From Caenorhabditis elegans (taxonomy: Eukaryota; Nematoda; Chromadorea; Rhabditida; Rhabditidae), in assembly GCF_000002985.6 (NCBI RefSeq), contig NC_003282.8, positions 7,440,001 to 7,504,000 on the forward strand: a stretch of DNA of 64,000 bases. The letters run 5' to 3'. A model generated the notes under the pieces. That model did no database searches. It was given only the letters and a program-made list of their open reading frames with translations, and was not told the origin of the DNA. The position numbers were made by a program, and so were the translations under genes. Below, piece after piece: positions 48,727 to 61,553 of the stretch. The first letter of the stretch is position 1; every line of letters begins with the position of its first letter.

Positions 48727-51700
48727 ACAATTTACTGAAAATCCATTTTTATGTTTAATAAATACTTTTTTAAATTTGAATTTGACACTATTAGTTTACT
48801 GTTATGATTTTTGATTGCTGAACTTTTTTGTTGTAAAAACTTCATTGATAAGTTACATAAGTTATAAGTTATTGATAAGAGACTAGGTATCAGCACTTTA
48901 GGTTCGTAATATTACTGATTTTATGCTATAGAGAATGAAGATTATTAAATTTATAATTCTAAAGTGCACATAGAAAGTTAAGATTTATACTGGAACATTG
49001 AGCAACTAGTTTCAAGTTTTTACGAACTGCTGATATCGTTTCTTTCCCACTATTGTACATGAAACTCATCGGATACAGTCATTTCATTTATGACACTATG
49101 AATTAATTTCATTTATCACATAATACTCACGAAAAAATAAAAGATCATTAGAACAATTATGGGCTTCAATGTTTCGATTCAAAATATTTTTTCCGTTGAT
49201 ACGATAAGTTTTGTTAATCGGCTCTCTGTGTCCTATTCCCTAATCATTTGAAATCAGATCAGGTCGGCGGCCGGTTGATACCCTTTCATTTTTTGTGCCT
49301 CACACCTTTGCGGCAGGCAACAAGCATCATCTCTGTCTCTCAATCTACACTTCGCAAACACTTAATTGTGCTCAATTATTTCGGGTGCCCCTCCTGCTCT
49401 CCGACGCCAGAAAAATAGTTGTGAGGGGGAGCATATACAAAAACACACTGACCGTATTTCGGTTGACTGCCGCCTCGTTACACCACTTTTTTATTCCCAT
49501 CATCCACCATACTCCTCCTCCCGATAGGAAGCAAATGTCAGTTCATATCCGCGACCGCGAACTCGCCAAACGAAATCTTTTTATTTGTTTCTAAAATTCC
49601 GAACACCGTGTATCATTTGTTCGCCACTTTTTGATCCTAGTGACCTCTACCCATTTTTAGTTGCATATTTCACTTTTCTTTCTTACCTAACAAAACTTCC
49701 AGATTCTACATATTTATGAACTGATTAAAGAAAAAATAATTGCGAAGTATTAGTCGAGTTGTAAAGAAATCATTGTGCAATGTTCAATGTCTTGTGTATT
49801 TTTAATTTTATACGTACCATTAGTTGATAATAGGTACATGCTACTATGTACGATGAGTAGACATACTGTAATAAGTTTCGAAAATTGAATCAAGCCAGGT
49901 ACTTAAACGTTTAAACGCAGAATTTTCGTACACTCATAATAATCAAACATGAGTAAATATCATTATTAAACTTGTTGAAAGTGTATAGATTCTTTCAAAT
50001 TTTACTGTCAGAGTTTTGGTAAGTTGCCAAATGAAAAAAAAAAGTTTTTTACCGTTTCAGTAATTATACTTTGTATTTTCCACTGTTGATTTGATTTGAT
50101 TTATTACGATTGAAATCGCGATGAAAATATGAGAAGAATCGTATATTTTTTGACTAGATATTTTTAAAAAGTTTAATAAGTACTACTATAACATATTTTT
50201 TAGCAACAAATGAGCAACCTATAGTATAGCTAGACATTTTTTCCAGTAGCGAAACTACATCTTTAAACTTTTTGCAAGACAAAAACGATTCAAACATTTT
50301 TCATCATATTCTTCGTTTTTTAATAGACAATATATCTCAGACATCCACTTGTTTCTTGTTTTTTTCTCCAACAAATTCGTGAACATACCACAATTTTTTT
50401 TTGCTTTGCTCCCAATGTTGTCTCGTTGTCCACTTGTACACTGCATCGGATTTCAAAGATTTCGGTAAACTGTTCACGCGGTTGCAAAAAGTGTCTCGAG
50501 AATGTGATGAGGTGGAATAGATGTTAGATTGACCCCGTAAATGTTTGTAAGGATGACGAATATACTTTTGGAAAAAAAATTGGTTTTTGAAATAAGTGAA
50601 ATGCATGAAACATTAGAATGATAAATATTCAATGAATAACATGAAGTTTAAAAAGTTGGTGAAGCAATCACTAATTCGGTTCACTAAAAAAATTTTCGGT
50701 CACACTAAAAAAATGTATATACTTCCGATATGTATACATATTTCACATTGTGCTGTATATATGGTGGTAACAATTTATTGTTTATAGGTTGTTTCAGGTC
50801 AAAGTTTTGGTAAATTGCCAAACTCATTGAAACCCCCTGCATGTTTAACTAGAAATGCTTGAAACATTAAAAAAATCCTAGAAATGTTTTTCGTATACTT
50901 CCAATAATATGAATGACGAAAATTGTTTATTCGCCACTTTTTGGATTTTATTTTTTTTGGTAAATTTTTTTTTTTTGGTAAAACTATTTAATATGTAACT
51001 CTATTTGATAACATTGGTCAACTACATTCAGATTAGTTTCTTTCAAAGAGGAACAATGAATCAAGAAGATACATATTAAGAATTCTATAAAATGTAGTTT
51101 AAAATTTTATTGTGGTTCAAAATTCCGAAAAACAACCGAAATTTAGCTGTATCTGAAAAGTTTGGTAACTTGCTAGTTAGCAGTGTCGTAGTGGCCGGAA
51201 AATAGCTTAAATGTAATTATCACTATTTGTTCTAATGGTTTGGTTTAATTTCGCATTTTGTGTGCATAAATTTCACAATTGAGGTTTTTTTTTCAGAATC
51301 TACCAATTCTCATAATGAGTATCACAAATGTTTTGAAATTTTAAGAACGTATCTGCACTTTCTTTGTGCTTTTTTTGCAAATTCCATTGATGCTCTGTAT
51401 AATTTCATAAATTTTCTTTAAATCCCTTTATTAATTGTCCAAATTCAAAATGTCAAATAAATGAAACAAATCTTGATGATGGAATCCGATTTCCATTTTT
51501 TTTTCGAGTGTCGACACTCGCAACTTTACATCTTCCTGTCTAAATCTTCAAGCGCATCCGGTCCGTCACATAATTTGTCGGCGGAGCCACCCTCTCAAGA
51601 TGACCCCTCTGGAAGATTGAGTTGCCGCACCCGCTAAGCGACGAGCCGCACAGACTCTCAAGTTTTTGATCATGTTTTCCGCACGTGTTTACATTTATCC

Positions 51701-51770
51701 GCATCTCTTTAGACACTTCCATCGTCACCAGTCGACATATAGTTCACCATTTTTTTAACAGAACATATTG
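48727..51770. other. 3-kb region with no firm gene
   Basis: AT-rich. A minus-strand frame of 89 codons at 50337-50606 has protein-like composition (AVYKWTTRQHWEQSKKKLWY) but no family, no clear exon partners and only one ATG; I do not call it. A GC-richer, CT-rich block at 49260-49560 may be a promoter. GTTTTGGTAAATTGCCAAA-type motifs occur at about 50013 and 50803. The right end is upstream sequence of the next gene. Confidence 0.4.
51505..51520. promoter_or_regulatory. 16-bp perfect palindrome upstream of the next gene
   Basis: CGAGTGTCGACACTCG is fully self-complementary and lies about 250 bp before ATG 51771. A possible dimeric regulator site; no family is assigned. Confidence 0.25.
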
Positions 51771-53741
51771 ATGGCTAGTACTACAACGGCTGCACCAATT
51801 GCAGTTGCAGCTCCTACTGAAAGTATTAATGGGTCAAGAAGTAAGCGAAGACGATACTTTGCAAATGGAAGAAGTAGGACCATTGAGTTATCTACACTTG
51901 CTGAAATTGATGAAGAAGAGTTTGCAAAAATTGGTAAGTCACAAAAACCTACATGTTAGTTTACCAATTTAAGATTTCAGAAGGAGCTTCTTCCCAAACC
52001 GAAGGTGTTCTAAAAGTGCTCACAACGCAAGATGATATGTGCATTGGAACCACAGGTGGAAGCTATAAGTCTCTGAAACGAGGATCTGTGAAAGCTCAAG
52101 CATTGAAACTTAGTGAGCGACTGGCACAAAAAGGTTACCATTCATTAAAAAATGATAATTTTAAGTTAAATATATTTCAGTAGCAACCGATAATCTAGCT
52201 AAAGAACGTGAAGTGAAGAATGAAATGGAAAAACAGAGCTGTTCGAAACCAATTGTAGTTGATGTGAAGTTACGAAGAAATCTTACCGAAATTCGAAAAG
52301 ATATCAGGAACTTTGAGGTACGTTTACAATTCGTATTCACTATTTATGTTAAAAATATACTCTATGGGAAAAATATATCTATTTAGGGAAAAACCTCTTT
52401 TTGCTGTACCTGTGGTTAAAAAACGGCATACTTAGCTGCAGAAGGTGTAATAAATTAAGATGTAAATGGGTATTTTTAAGTCTCACAGTTTAGTCCAAAA
52501 TATTTAATTTAAAAAACTATTAAAATTAGATTTTAATTTAAGGAAAATATTATAATTTTCATTAGTGATTTTTATTTAATTCCAAGAAGCTAACTGCCGA
52601 AACATAATTGTTCCCATGAACATAATTGTTTCCATTTACTGTTCTCCCTCATTGAGTAATTGTACATAAGTGGATTTGATAAAGGCAATAAGGTGTGCAT
52701 TTGGAGAAAAGAAGTTCAGGGTCTATTTGCTTCATTCATCTTTCCTCACGCCACAGTCTCTTTCCCCAATTCCTCCGCCGTTCGATGACAGTTTCCATTG
52801 TTGGTCTAAGCTCCCGCTCTTTCTTTTATTCATCTCTTTATCGATTGTCGCTTCTTCGTAATTGTTTCCCTATACATGGCATCTACTTATTCATACGCCG
52901 AATTCAATAAAATATTTAACGAAACTGTTCCAAAAACTGAACATTTGCCGATGGTGGTGAGCAAGTTTTAAGCAATTATTTTATGTTAAACAAACAAAAA
53001 CAGGACATATGTGTTTTTAGACTACAACGGATTTTACAACCTCACAAGATTGGGCACAGCAACAACAACAACATCAACAACATCATGAATTTCAACCAAA
53101 TTGTTCTATTCCTATGCAAAGGTGTGTTTTAAGTGGAAAACTGAAAGTATAAAATAACACAAGAGAAGGCTTCTTCCAATCAAATTAAAAAAATTTAAAA
53201 GAATTTCTGTGAAGTTTCATCAAATTTAATTTTGTACTTTGTTATTTTTATGAAAAAATACTTTTCGAAAAAACAATACCTTAGAAAACCAAAATAAAAT
53301 TCCAGGCATCCAATATCTCGATCAGCTTCATTTGTTGCACCAACTCCAATGATTGTATATGGAATGCCTCCACCTGGAGATAGAATGTCAGTTATGGATG
53401 GTCGATGTGACAGTAGAATTGGAGAATATGCAATGCCTTTATACTATATGCCAGCTCCACCACCACCTCAACCAATGTTTCTTCCATATCCAGGATCAAA
53501 AATGGGAATGAGTCCATTTGATCAACCAAGTATGGTTATGATGCCTGGACATCATGTTATGCAATATCCAGAAGTACAAATGAGACGAAAAATGAAATCA
53601 GGTGGAGCAAATGCACACAGACGGAAATCCTGGTGTTCAAGGATTTGTTGCGCGGGATTTGCACAGTTACTTTGGACTATTGTATGTATTATATCTTTCG
53701 GAATAATTGCCTCATTGATTTTAGCGTTATGTTATATGTAA
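51771..53741 (+). CDS. C-terminally membrane-anchored protein with two alternative first exons
   Basis: Long form: 51771-51933 (MASTTTAAPIAVAAPTESIN), 51981-52133 or so (EGASSQTEGVLKVLTTQDDM), 52181-52317 (VATDNLAKEREVKNEMEKQS to IRKDIRNFE), then 53021-53121 and 53306-53741. Short form: 52876-52956 (MASTYSYAEFNKIFNETVPK to HLPMV) spliced to the same 53021 exon. Both donors are phase 0, so the shared part TTTDFTTSQDWAQQQQQHQQ keeps frame. The shared C-terminal half is Gln-rich, then Pro/Met-rich (MPAPPPPQPMFLPYPGSKMG), then RRKSWCSRICCAGFAQ and one membrane span to the end, typical of a tail anchor with palmitoylatable cysteines. The long N terminus is charged and helical. No enzyme motif; family not recognised. 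Exon boundaries at about 52133 are approximate. Confidence 0.7.
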
Positions 53742-53842
53742 ATCATTTAATCCACTATTTTTGTATATAATTTTCAAACCAAACCAAGCAACAAATCAAA
53801 CATTCCGGCGAGATTCATTAAATTAAAATAAATAAAATCAAT

Positions 53843-56800
53843 TCAAAGACGTTTGTTGAACAAAAGTATGACAATAAGTTGAACAAAAAGGAAAAATAAT
53901 TCGACGAATGAAACTATAGAGACGCCTATCAAAATGCTCAAAATACCACCCAAATAAGACATGAATTTTGTGAGCTGAAAGTATTAATTGACAAGGAGAC
54001 ACAAAACAATCAAACTTACATCCATAGCAGGTGTTTCACTGTAAATCATATAATCCAATTTTGGAAGAGAAATTCTCAAAATGACAGAATCCAAAAATGT
54101 TTCATAACATGCAGTTTTATTGGTGTACGCCTCTTCGCAGTCAACAATCTAGAAAATAATCATTAAAGGTATATTAAGGCAGTGGAGATGTAGTCTGAAA
54201 ACACTTATAATAGTCCAACATAGCCGAAAATCATAATAGAACACTCAAAAAACTTTCTGACAAAATTTCGTAAATTACACAAATTTCCAAAAGGTTGAAC
54301 TTTAAATTCTGATTGTAGAACACCTTTTTTGGTTCACTTCTAAAATTATGAAGTGAAAACTGACTAAATTTTCCAGTAATAAATTATTAAAATTTCAAAA
54401 ATCTATTGAAAAGTTTTTCTATGATATTTGAACTTTTTAGCGCTAAAAAACTCAAATTTTGTCAACTGGGTATATTGCACTTTATATTGCAAATTTTTGA
54501 TGTTTATCACGCGTTTTTTTTTGTTGATCAAGATGCTTTTTCAGGTGATAGATGCGCAAATTGGGAGATTAAGAGGGCAATACAAAAATACGGTAACTAT
54601 AGTATATCTGACCTTGTTTACATAAGGTAACCTAGACAGTTTGGAAGTGTAGACAGTTTGGGAGCATGGAAGTGGACAAGTACATTCTGGCCAGGTGGAT
54701 GGATCTCCTCTTGAATCTACCAACTCATCAATACATGTTTCTAAAGTTAAGCAATATTGTTCGAATGTTGATAGACAATAAACAAACTTTGTGAAATACT
54801 ACAAGAAATCCCATCATTTGGCATAGGATACCTAGGGTCCATACAACCACAATCTCCATTCACCACATCTTGATAACAAGATCTGAGACAACCCTAAAAT
54901 TTCGATATTGAATATTCAATTTGTTTAGAGTTGTATTGTTTCTTACATCTGTTGTATAATCTCCATCATAATAATATGATTTCACCTCACTCACTGAATT
55001 GATGCATACTCCATATCTGCCTCCAAGACGGTAGTAGTCAACCTAAATAAACCAATAAGTCGTTTATAATTAATTAAAAGCAAATACCCTATTGATTGCA
55101 ATTCTCGATTCAAAATGTGGAGCAGTATTGATTCTAACAGACTCTGACGTCACAGCTTCTTCTTTTGTTGACGTAAAAACCATAACTCCTGCTGTTTCAG
55201 TCCACGGAAGATATTCATCTTGTTTTACATTCATTTGCATTTCCAAACCACCCGGATATCCAGATGATCTTGCTTCGTATTTAAATGAAGAATTCATATG
55301 ATTGAATGTAAAACAATTACCAAGCACCTTATCATTCCATTGAACAAAGTTGGAGCTAAACTTTCCGGTCTTTCATATTCAAAAATACAACAACTAACTT
55401 CAAATCAATCAACTGTTGCTCATAGGCAACCCACAAGAACATATCTGCTGCAGTCCAGGAAAGACTAGTTCTAACTTCCAGACTGTAACCACCAATCAGA
55501 AATGGAACAATATCTCTTACTAGAGTAGGATCATTTGTCAGCTCTTGAGCCATCTGAAATAATTTCATCAAATTATATCACTTAAAATTATGTTTAACCT
55601 CATCTAGTTTATCTGGTCCAAGATCACCATAAGTTGCATTTAAAATTTGATAAATGATTTTATCTGAACTCAAATACAAGGGATCAGTTTGATATCAAAT
55701 TCACTTACTAAAAAGACAAGATTTTCCAAACATGTTTGGACTGCAGACACAATAATAACTTCCATTTGTATTCACACAAGTTGCATCTGGATCTTTTGTT
55801 TTGCACAATGTGGTATCTTCAACACATTCATCAACGTCTAAAATTAAGAAATGACATTGGGTATGGTATTTTGTTACACTGAACCAATTGTACAATTAAA
55901 TCCAGTCCATTGCGGAGTACATGTGCAGTTGTAACTATTTGGAGGACCAATGATATCTTCACATTCCCCTCCATTCTCGCATGGAGTTTCATCGCAATAA
56001 TATCGTTCTAAAAATTAGATCAGCATTATTTGTGCTTGATTTTTTCAAAGTTTAAATCATACCTTCTTCACAATATGTTCCCTTCCAATCAGGTGTACAT
56101 TGACAAGTGAACGTGGAATCTAATAGGTTGTATGTAGGAACGCATGTTCCACCATTTTCACATTTATTTATATAACATGAATCGAACGCTGAATTTTGAA
56201 ATTAACTTCATTTTTTCGAGTCAGTCGAGTATTTCGATAGCTCACTTTCACAGTTTGTATCCATATAAAGATTGAGACAAGCACAAGAGTAACTTCCATT
56301 TCCGAGATCCGAACATGTTCCGCCGTAGAGACATGGTTCAGATGTACATGGATTTCCAACTTAAAAGGATTACTTTTTAAAATCTTGTTCAAATATATTA
56401 CCACAGGCGACAGTTTGATTTGTGCTTGCACAGAGACAATAGTATCCAATCTGATCATCTGTAACTCCGCATGTTCCAACTCCACAATCAATAGAAGCAC
56501 AAGGTGTTAGAGTTGCATCACTCTGACATGCTGATCCAGTTTTTATTGGATTGCAAAGACATGTGTAAGCGGTTGCAGATGTTTGAATACATTTTCCATT
56601 TCCAGCAGCTTCTCCGCAAGGTTCAGGTGTACATAAATCGTTCAATGAGTAGACGGCAGCAAAACCAGAGTTTAAATTAGAATATGCACAAGTTGAAAGA
56701 AGTGCATTAAGAAGTGCAACAACTGAATTACAGCTTCATGTTTCAAATGTTAGTAATTTAAAACTTACGTAGTCCTCCTCCAGTTGGTGGATCTGTGAGA

Positions 56801-57841
56801 GCATTTGCAGTTGAGAAAAGACATTCGCCTGTTGTACCGCTCATTGCTTAAAATCTAAAATTTTAAAATATAATTCTACAGAATACAAACTTGAATATGC
56901 ATAATTAGAAGTTGGATTAGCCTCTCGATATGATATCAATGCATCTCTACAATCAGTTCCAGTAGTTATAGTTGTTGAGTAAACATAATAGTCACTGAAT
57001 GATGCACTTGAATCATCAAAACATCCGACGTAAGAAGTTTGAACACTTCTTGTTGTTTGGCATTTATCCCCGTAGTAATCAAATGGGCATTGACAATATG
57101 GGGTTGTGTCACTGAACAACATTTCACAAGTTCCACCATTAGAACAGTAGCCTGAACAGGGATCACCGGAGTCTGAAAATATAGGTTTTGAAGATATATC
57201 TTAAACAACTTTATAGGTACATTGACATTGTTCCCCAAAGAATCCGGTTGCACATGCACAGCTATAAGTCCCACCCGAAGAAGAGCAAACTCCATTTTGT
57301 AAGCACGGTTGCGGCGAGCACGGGTCACTTGTCACTATAAAATATGATAATTTCTATTTTCAGACATCAAACTCTGAAAATGACACTAACACATAGTACA
57401 GTCAGTTCCTGTGTACCCGACAGCACATGTGCACGTTGGAATGTCATTAACCATATTGCATTGCTGATTAGAAAGTGTACACGGATTCGGTGAACAACTC
57501 GTTGGAGCGGTACAAGTTGTATCAGAAGTTTGAGTTGATTCATCGGAGCACGTACATTCAGAACAAGTTGTTGCCGATGTTCTGTTGGCGGGATAACAAT
57601 ATCCATGAGCACCACAATCATACGGAGTATCAATCTGTATTGAATAGATACTTGAAAGGTCATGAATTAAACCAAATTTCATAGAATGTATTTAAATTGA
57701 GTTCATCGCAGCTATCATAAAGTAGATGTAATAGATATGTACCAAGTAGTTGTTCTAATTTTTTTTTTTTCTAAAATTACAATTCAAAAATGTTCTTACC
57801 TGAGCCAGAGTCAACGGAAGAAAAAACCATAGCAGCAACAT
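53843..57841 (-). CDS. egas-4: EGAS-type channel: EGF repeats plus ASC (DEG/ENaC) domain
   Basis: Signal peptide MLLLWFFLPLTLAQ at 57841, then about ten EGF-like modules (first DCGAHGYCYP; later CLQNGVCSSSGG, CSNGGTCEM, CENGGTC, CENGGEC and a calcium-binding type DVDECVEDTTLC with CVNTNGSYYC). A Tyr-rich segment VGCFDDSSASFSDYYVYSTT resembles a WSC module. The ASC ectodomain follows: NCFTFNHMNSS, VDYYRLGGRYGVCINSV, DGCLRSCYQDVVNGDCGCMD and WPECTCPLPCSQTVY, the conserved Cys spine of DEG/ENaC channels. The last exon, LTKFMSYLGGILSILIGVSI then VSFVELFFLF, is TM2 with a G-x-S-type filter. DEG/ENaC channels are sodium channels gated by ligand, acid or force. EGAS proteins are a worm family; from memory F55G1.13 is egas-4. 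I saw no ordinary TM1 apart from the short N-terminal hydrophobic stretch. Exon joins in the EGF part were checked by eye only. Confidence 0.88.
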
Positions 57842-58128
57842 TTCTTGACTGAATCCTAATAGGAAATTCTGTGGTTTTGTCTTTGTTTATGTTTTCTCTT
57901 TGAGAAATTTGATATTTGTTTCGAGTTTCTTGGCTAATAATTCATGTAGTTGCGACTTTTGTAACTCTTTTTTAAGTTACAAAATGTAATACCAAATCAC
58001 TAAAATCTTAAACTTAAACTAAAATCACTAAAATCAACATGAAAAAATGTTCCAAAAATGGTGAATAATTTATTATTGCATAATATAAAAAGTATGTACA
58101 TGAGACCTGTTTTTGATTTGTATTTTTT

Positions 58129-61100
58129 TTATTCTTCTTTCATAGATACAGTACTTCGTGTTGAAACTTCTGACGATGAAGTCTGAAAAGTCTTTCTTCA
58201 ACGCATAAATTCCAAAATCTAAACTACTTACACTATTCCCTCGTTCTTCAAATCGTTTTCTATGCAAAACACTGGCTGCATACAACATAGAAGCTACTTT
58301 GTCTTTGTGGTTGTCTTCCTGAACAAGAAAATTTTTATTTTAAATTTAATTATTTTCAAGGAAACTTACACTATGATGCTTCTCATGATCAGCTGATCCA
58401 TGACCATGACTGTGTCCATGACCTCCATGGCCTGTGGTTATACGTGGTTCTCCAAGTTGGAAATATCCCATATTAAGATATCTCTGGAGGAATTCCAAAT
58501 AACATCCAGAAACAGTGAATGCGTATAGATAATCAGCAGGGAACAATGTTTGAGTGAAGATCATACATATAAGTGTTGTGCTCGAGAATCTTAAAAGATC
58601 GAGATTAAAAGATGAGGAGGTCAGCAAAAACCGCCCAATAAATCTTTTCAATTTCTTAGAACGGTATTGTTGAGTTGTTCATTTTCATAGGCCAACGAGT
58701 TCAAAGTTTGATAAAATTGAACTTACGGGAATTTTTCATCGGTCAGTTGATATTTGATAAGGGAAGTTTGAAAGAAAGTCACTCCAAAATGAATCCAAGC
58801 AAGCAAAAGACCTGCTAGACATGCCAGAGGCAAAAATCTTTTCGTTGCAATACAATCCTTATCCGAAAGGGCTAAAAGTCGTCGAACTGCAAAATATTGC
58901 AACCATTGAGTAACCTGAATCATTTTCCATTCACTCCGTGTCATTAATTAATTACTCACATGAATCATCACTAAATCAACATTTTGAATAATTGCGTCTG
59001 ACCATATAATAAATCCATCAACCCTTTGATATTCAATTTCTACCGATTGTAAGATCTGAAACTTTTTTTTTGATGCGAGAAGCAAAAGATGGTTTTTGTT
59101 ATCTGAGAAGTCATCTTTGTCATTAAAAAGTGGCCGACTGACATAAAAATTCAAAAAATCACACCTATAAAATTGCAACACGGAATCGGAAAACCGAAAT
59201 TGATAATGGAACTTTTGGAGAAAATAAAAGAAAAAATATTTAAATTCACAAATGGAAAATGAACCAACCAGTTTAATGAGCAAAACCACACAACATCCAA
59301 AAAGAATTGAAATATCTCCTCTTGCATGTGCCTTATGATGAGCATCTAATCTTTCATTTGCAATTGTTATCGAAAAAGCATACAACTGAAAATGTTTTAT
59401 GTTGGAAGAAAATATCTCACACAATATATAGTAGAAGGCCAAACTCGGAAAATGTCGGGCACTTTCCTATGCAAGTGTATATAGGGTTAGTTTATGTTTA
59501 AACATTTGGGCTCGGTCCGAGTTTCATGGTCTCCAATGTGTGTGTGTGTGTGTTTTCTTTAGGAACCTCGGTTCCAACCTCATCTTGACCTTGAAACTAC
59601 TTTGACCGCTCCTTTTGGATTTCCGAGTTTTGCACTTTTTAACTTTTAAAATGTCAATGTACTTACGGCTCCGAAAAAGAATACTTGACAAATGTTTGCA
59701 GCCAAATTGATATAGTCATTTGTCATATAATGATCATCAACTAGCTCATCGAAATCTATAAAAAAGATCTTGATCATTCTCCATTCCGTTTGAGATCACA
59801 TACCTATAGTGTAGTAAAAATAGAAAAGCCATTTAAGTGTTGACATAATCATGACAATCGGTGCGATAAGAAGGAAAAACGTGACGACATACTTGCTGAC
59901 GATCAGTGGCTTGTTTTCCAGTGCAGGATTTTCTACATAGACCCGTGAAACATCTTTCATGAATTCACGAAGCATTCCACGAACTCCTTCTTTTCTCTAA
60001 ACAGATCACGATGTACTGATTGAAGAATTACATTTAACCTACTTTCATTCGTTTTTCAATATCTTCAGCTCTCTCCTCTGCACCTCCACATGCTAACCAA
60101 TGAGTGACAAGAAGAATTGGAAAGAATTCAGAAGCACATGAGATGATTGACGAAGCAAGAAGTCCTTTGTTTATGTAATACCACATTTTCTGAGTTCCAT
60201 GAAGTTCGGATGCTGGATTACATTCATAATGTCGTTTGATCACGGGACACCAATAACCTTCAAGCTCTTTTCTTTGACACAATTCCTGAAAAACATGTCG
60301 AACTGAATAAACTGTATCTACTTCGTTAATAATTATTAGATTGTCATTAGTTCTTGGTCATTGGAAAATTTTCTATTTTTGGAGTAATAAAAGTCAATTG
60401 TTGATCTCAAAATGCATTAGACTAGACTAAAGCGGTCATTCAGCTCCCGGTTTTTCAGGATTCAGAGCGATCTGATGCTTTTTTCGGTGTTACAATGGTT
60501 TTTCTATAATGTTTCAAAAGGAGATTGAATTGAAGTTGTAATGAATTTCATTAAAACACCTCTTGAAAAAATGTCATTTAACCTTTAATTAATCCCTAAA
60601 CATTTCTCCCACCTGATGACTCAAATATCCTTTGTAAATTACAACTTTCATCCAAACAACAGCAAAAGTAATATTGATGAAGAGTCGTCCAACTTTATCC
60701 AAATTCGAACTAATTGCACCATAAAATCTTCGATGCAGAATATAAATAAGTGATAATCCTGAGAATGTTGCCATTAAAACATCATAAATTGCTTCAATAA
60801 ATAGTTCAGATGGATAAAGTGCATCTACTAATTTGTCGCAACTTTGAAAAGCGTAATCAAAAACTATAAAATAAAGATATCCGAGCATAATTCCAAGAGT
60901 TAAAGCAATTGCTCCGATAAGTGCTGGATCTGGTATTTCATGAGGGTCATCAAGTTTTGGAAGTTTTCTTGTTCTGTACAAGAATTCAATTTGTATAACT
61001 CCACAACAAAACATCAAAAGTGCACAAATCTGAAATTGATAGGATCACTGTAGGTTCATTTTGAAATTGAATACCAAATGATAGATTCTTAGATAGTAGA

Positions 61101-61553
61101 TTGTATCTTCACGACTGAGAAGGACATAAAAGTTCATAAAAACACAAAGAATGAAAATAATGTACAAAGTTACGGTGCAAAAATAATGAATCTGCAAAAT
61201 GAATATATTTATTATGTTAGATCCAAGCTTAAACTAACGTGTTTTCCCCATTTCTGAAGTTTCATTTTCTTCCAGTATCGTAGAAGTGGTAAAGATCTCG
61301 AACTAAAAATAAGTTATTTGCGGAATCAGAATTCGGTAGTAGAAATATAAAATCGTGGGGAATGATAATGCTGGCACCGACTCCAAGTAATTATGGGGGA
61401 CTTTGCATTATCAACGGAGACATTAAAATTTTTATGCGTTTTCGTTTTTATTTTACTGTTGCATGATGATGATGTCTCTCTCTCTTTCGATTTCAGAGAC
61501 ACATTTTTTGATCTTAACGGGGTTGGGTTGACGTACTTCAACAACTGGGTCAT
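58129..61553 (-). CDS. Multi-pass membrane protein, probable otopetrin (proton channel) family
   Basis: About eleven exons. ATG 61553 follows TTTTTGCAG directly (trans-splice or upstream exon) and gives MTQLLKYVNPTPLRSKNVSL, a soluble N terminus. Around ten to twelve hydrophobic spans follow, including HYFCTVTLYIIFILCVFMNF, DPALIGAIALTLGIMLGYLY, FINITFAVVWMKVVIYKG, FFPILLVTHWLACGG, KYVVTFFLLIAPIVMIM, DLVMIHVTQWLQYFAVRRL, FLPLACLAGLLLAWIHFGVT and TLICMIFTQTLFPADYLYAF. Span number, order and local similarity fit otopetrins, of which worms have several (otpl genes); I cannot fix the family by motif alone. The C-terminal tail has a His-rich run GHGGHGHSHGHGSADHEKHH and a Ser/Thr-rich end TSSSEVSTRSTVSMKEE, separated by two short introns. 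Runs tail to head with egas-4 on the same strand, 288 bp away. Confidence 0.65.

Noticed and set aside
50337-50606. 89-codon minus-strand frame with protein-like C-terminal half
   Set aside because: No recognisable family or exon partners; kept only as a note in the gap description.
57475-57684. Plus-strand frame over the first egas-4 EGF exon
   Set aside because: Antisense to a clear EGF-like coding exon.
59538-59555. TG dinucleotide run
   Set aside because: Short intronic microsatellite with no further structure.
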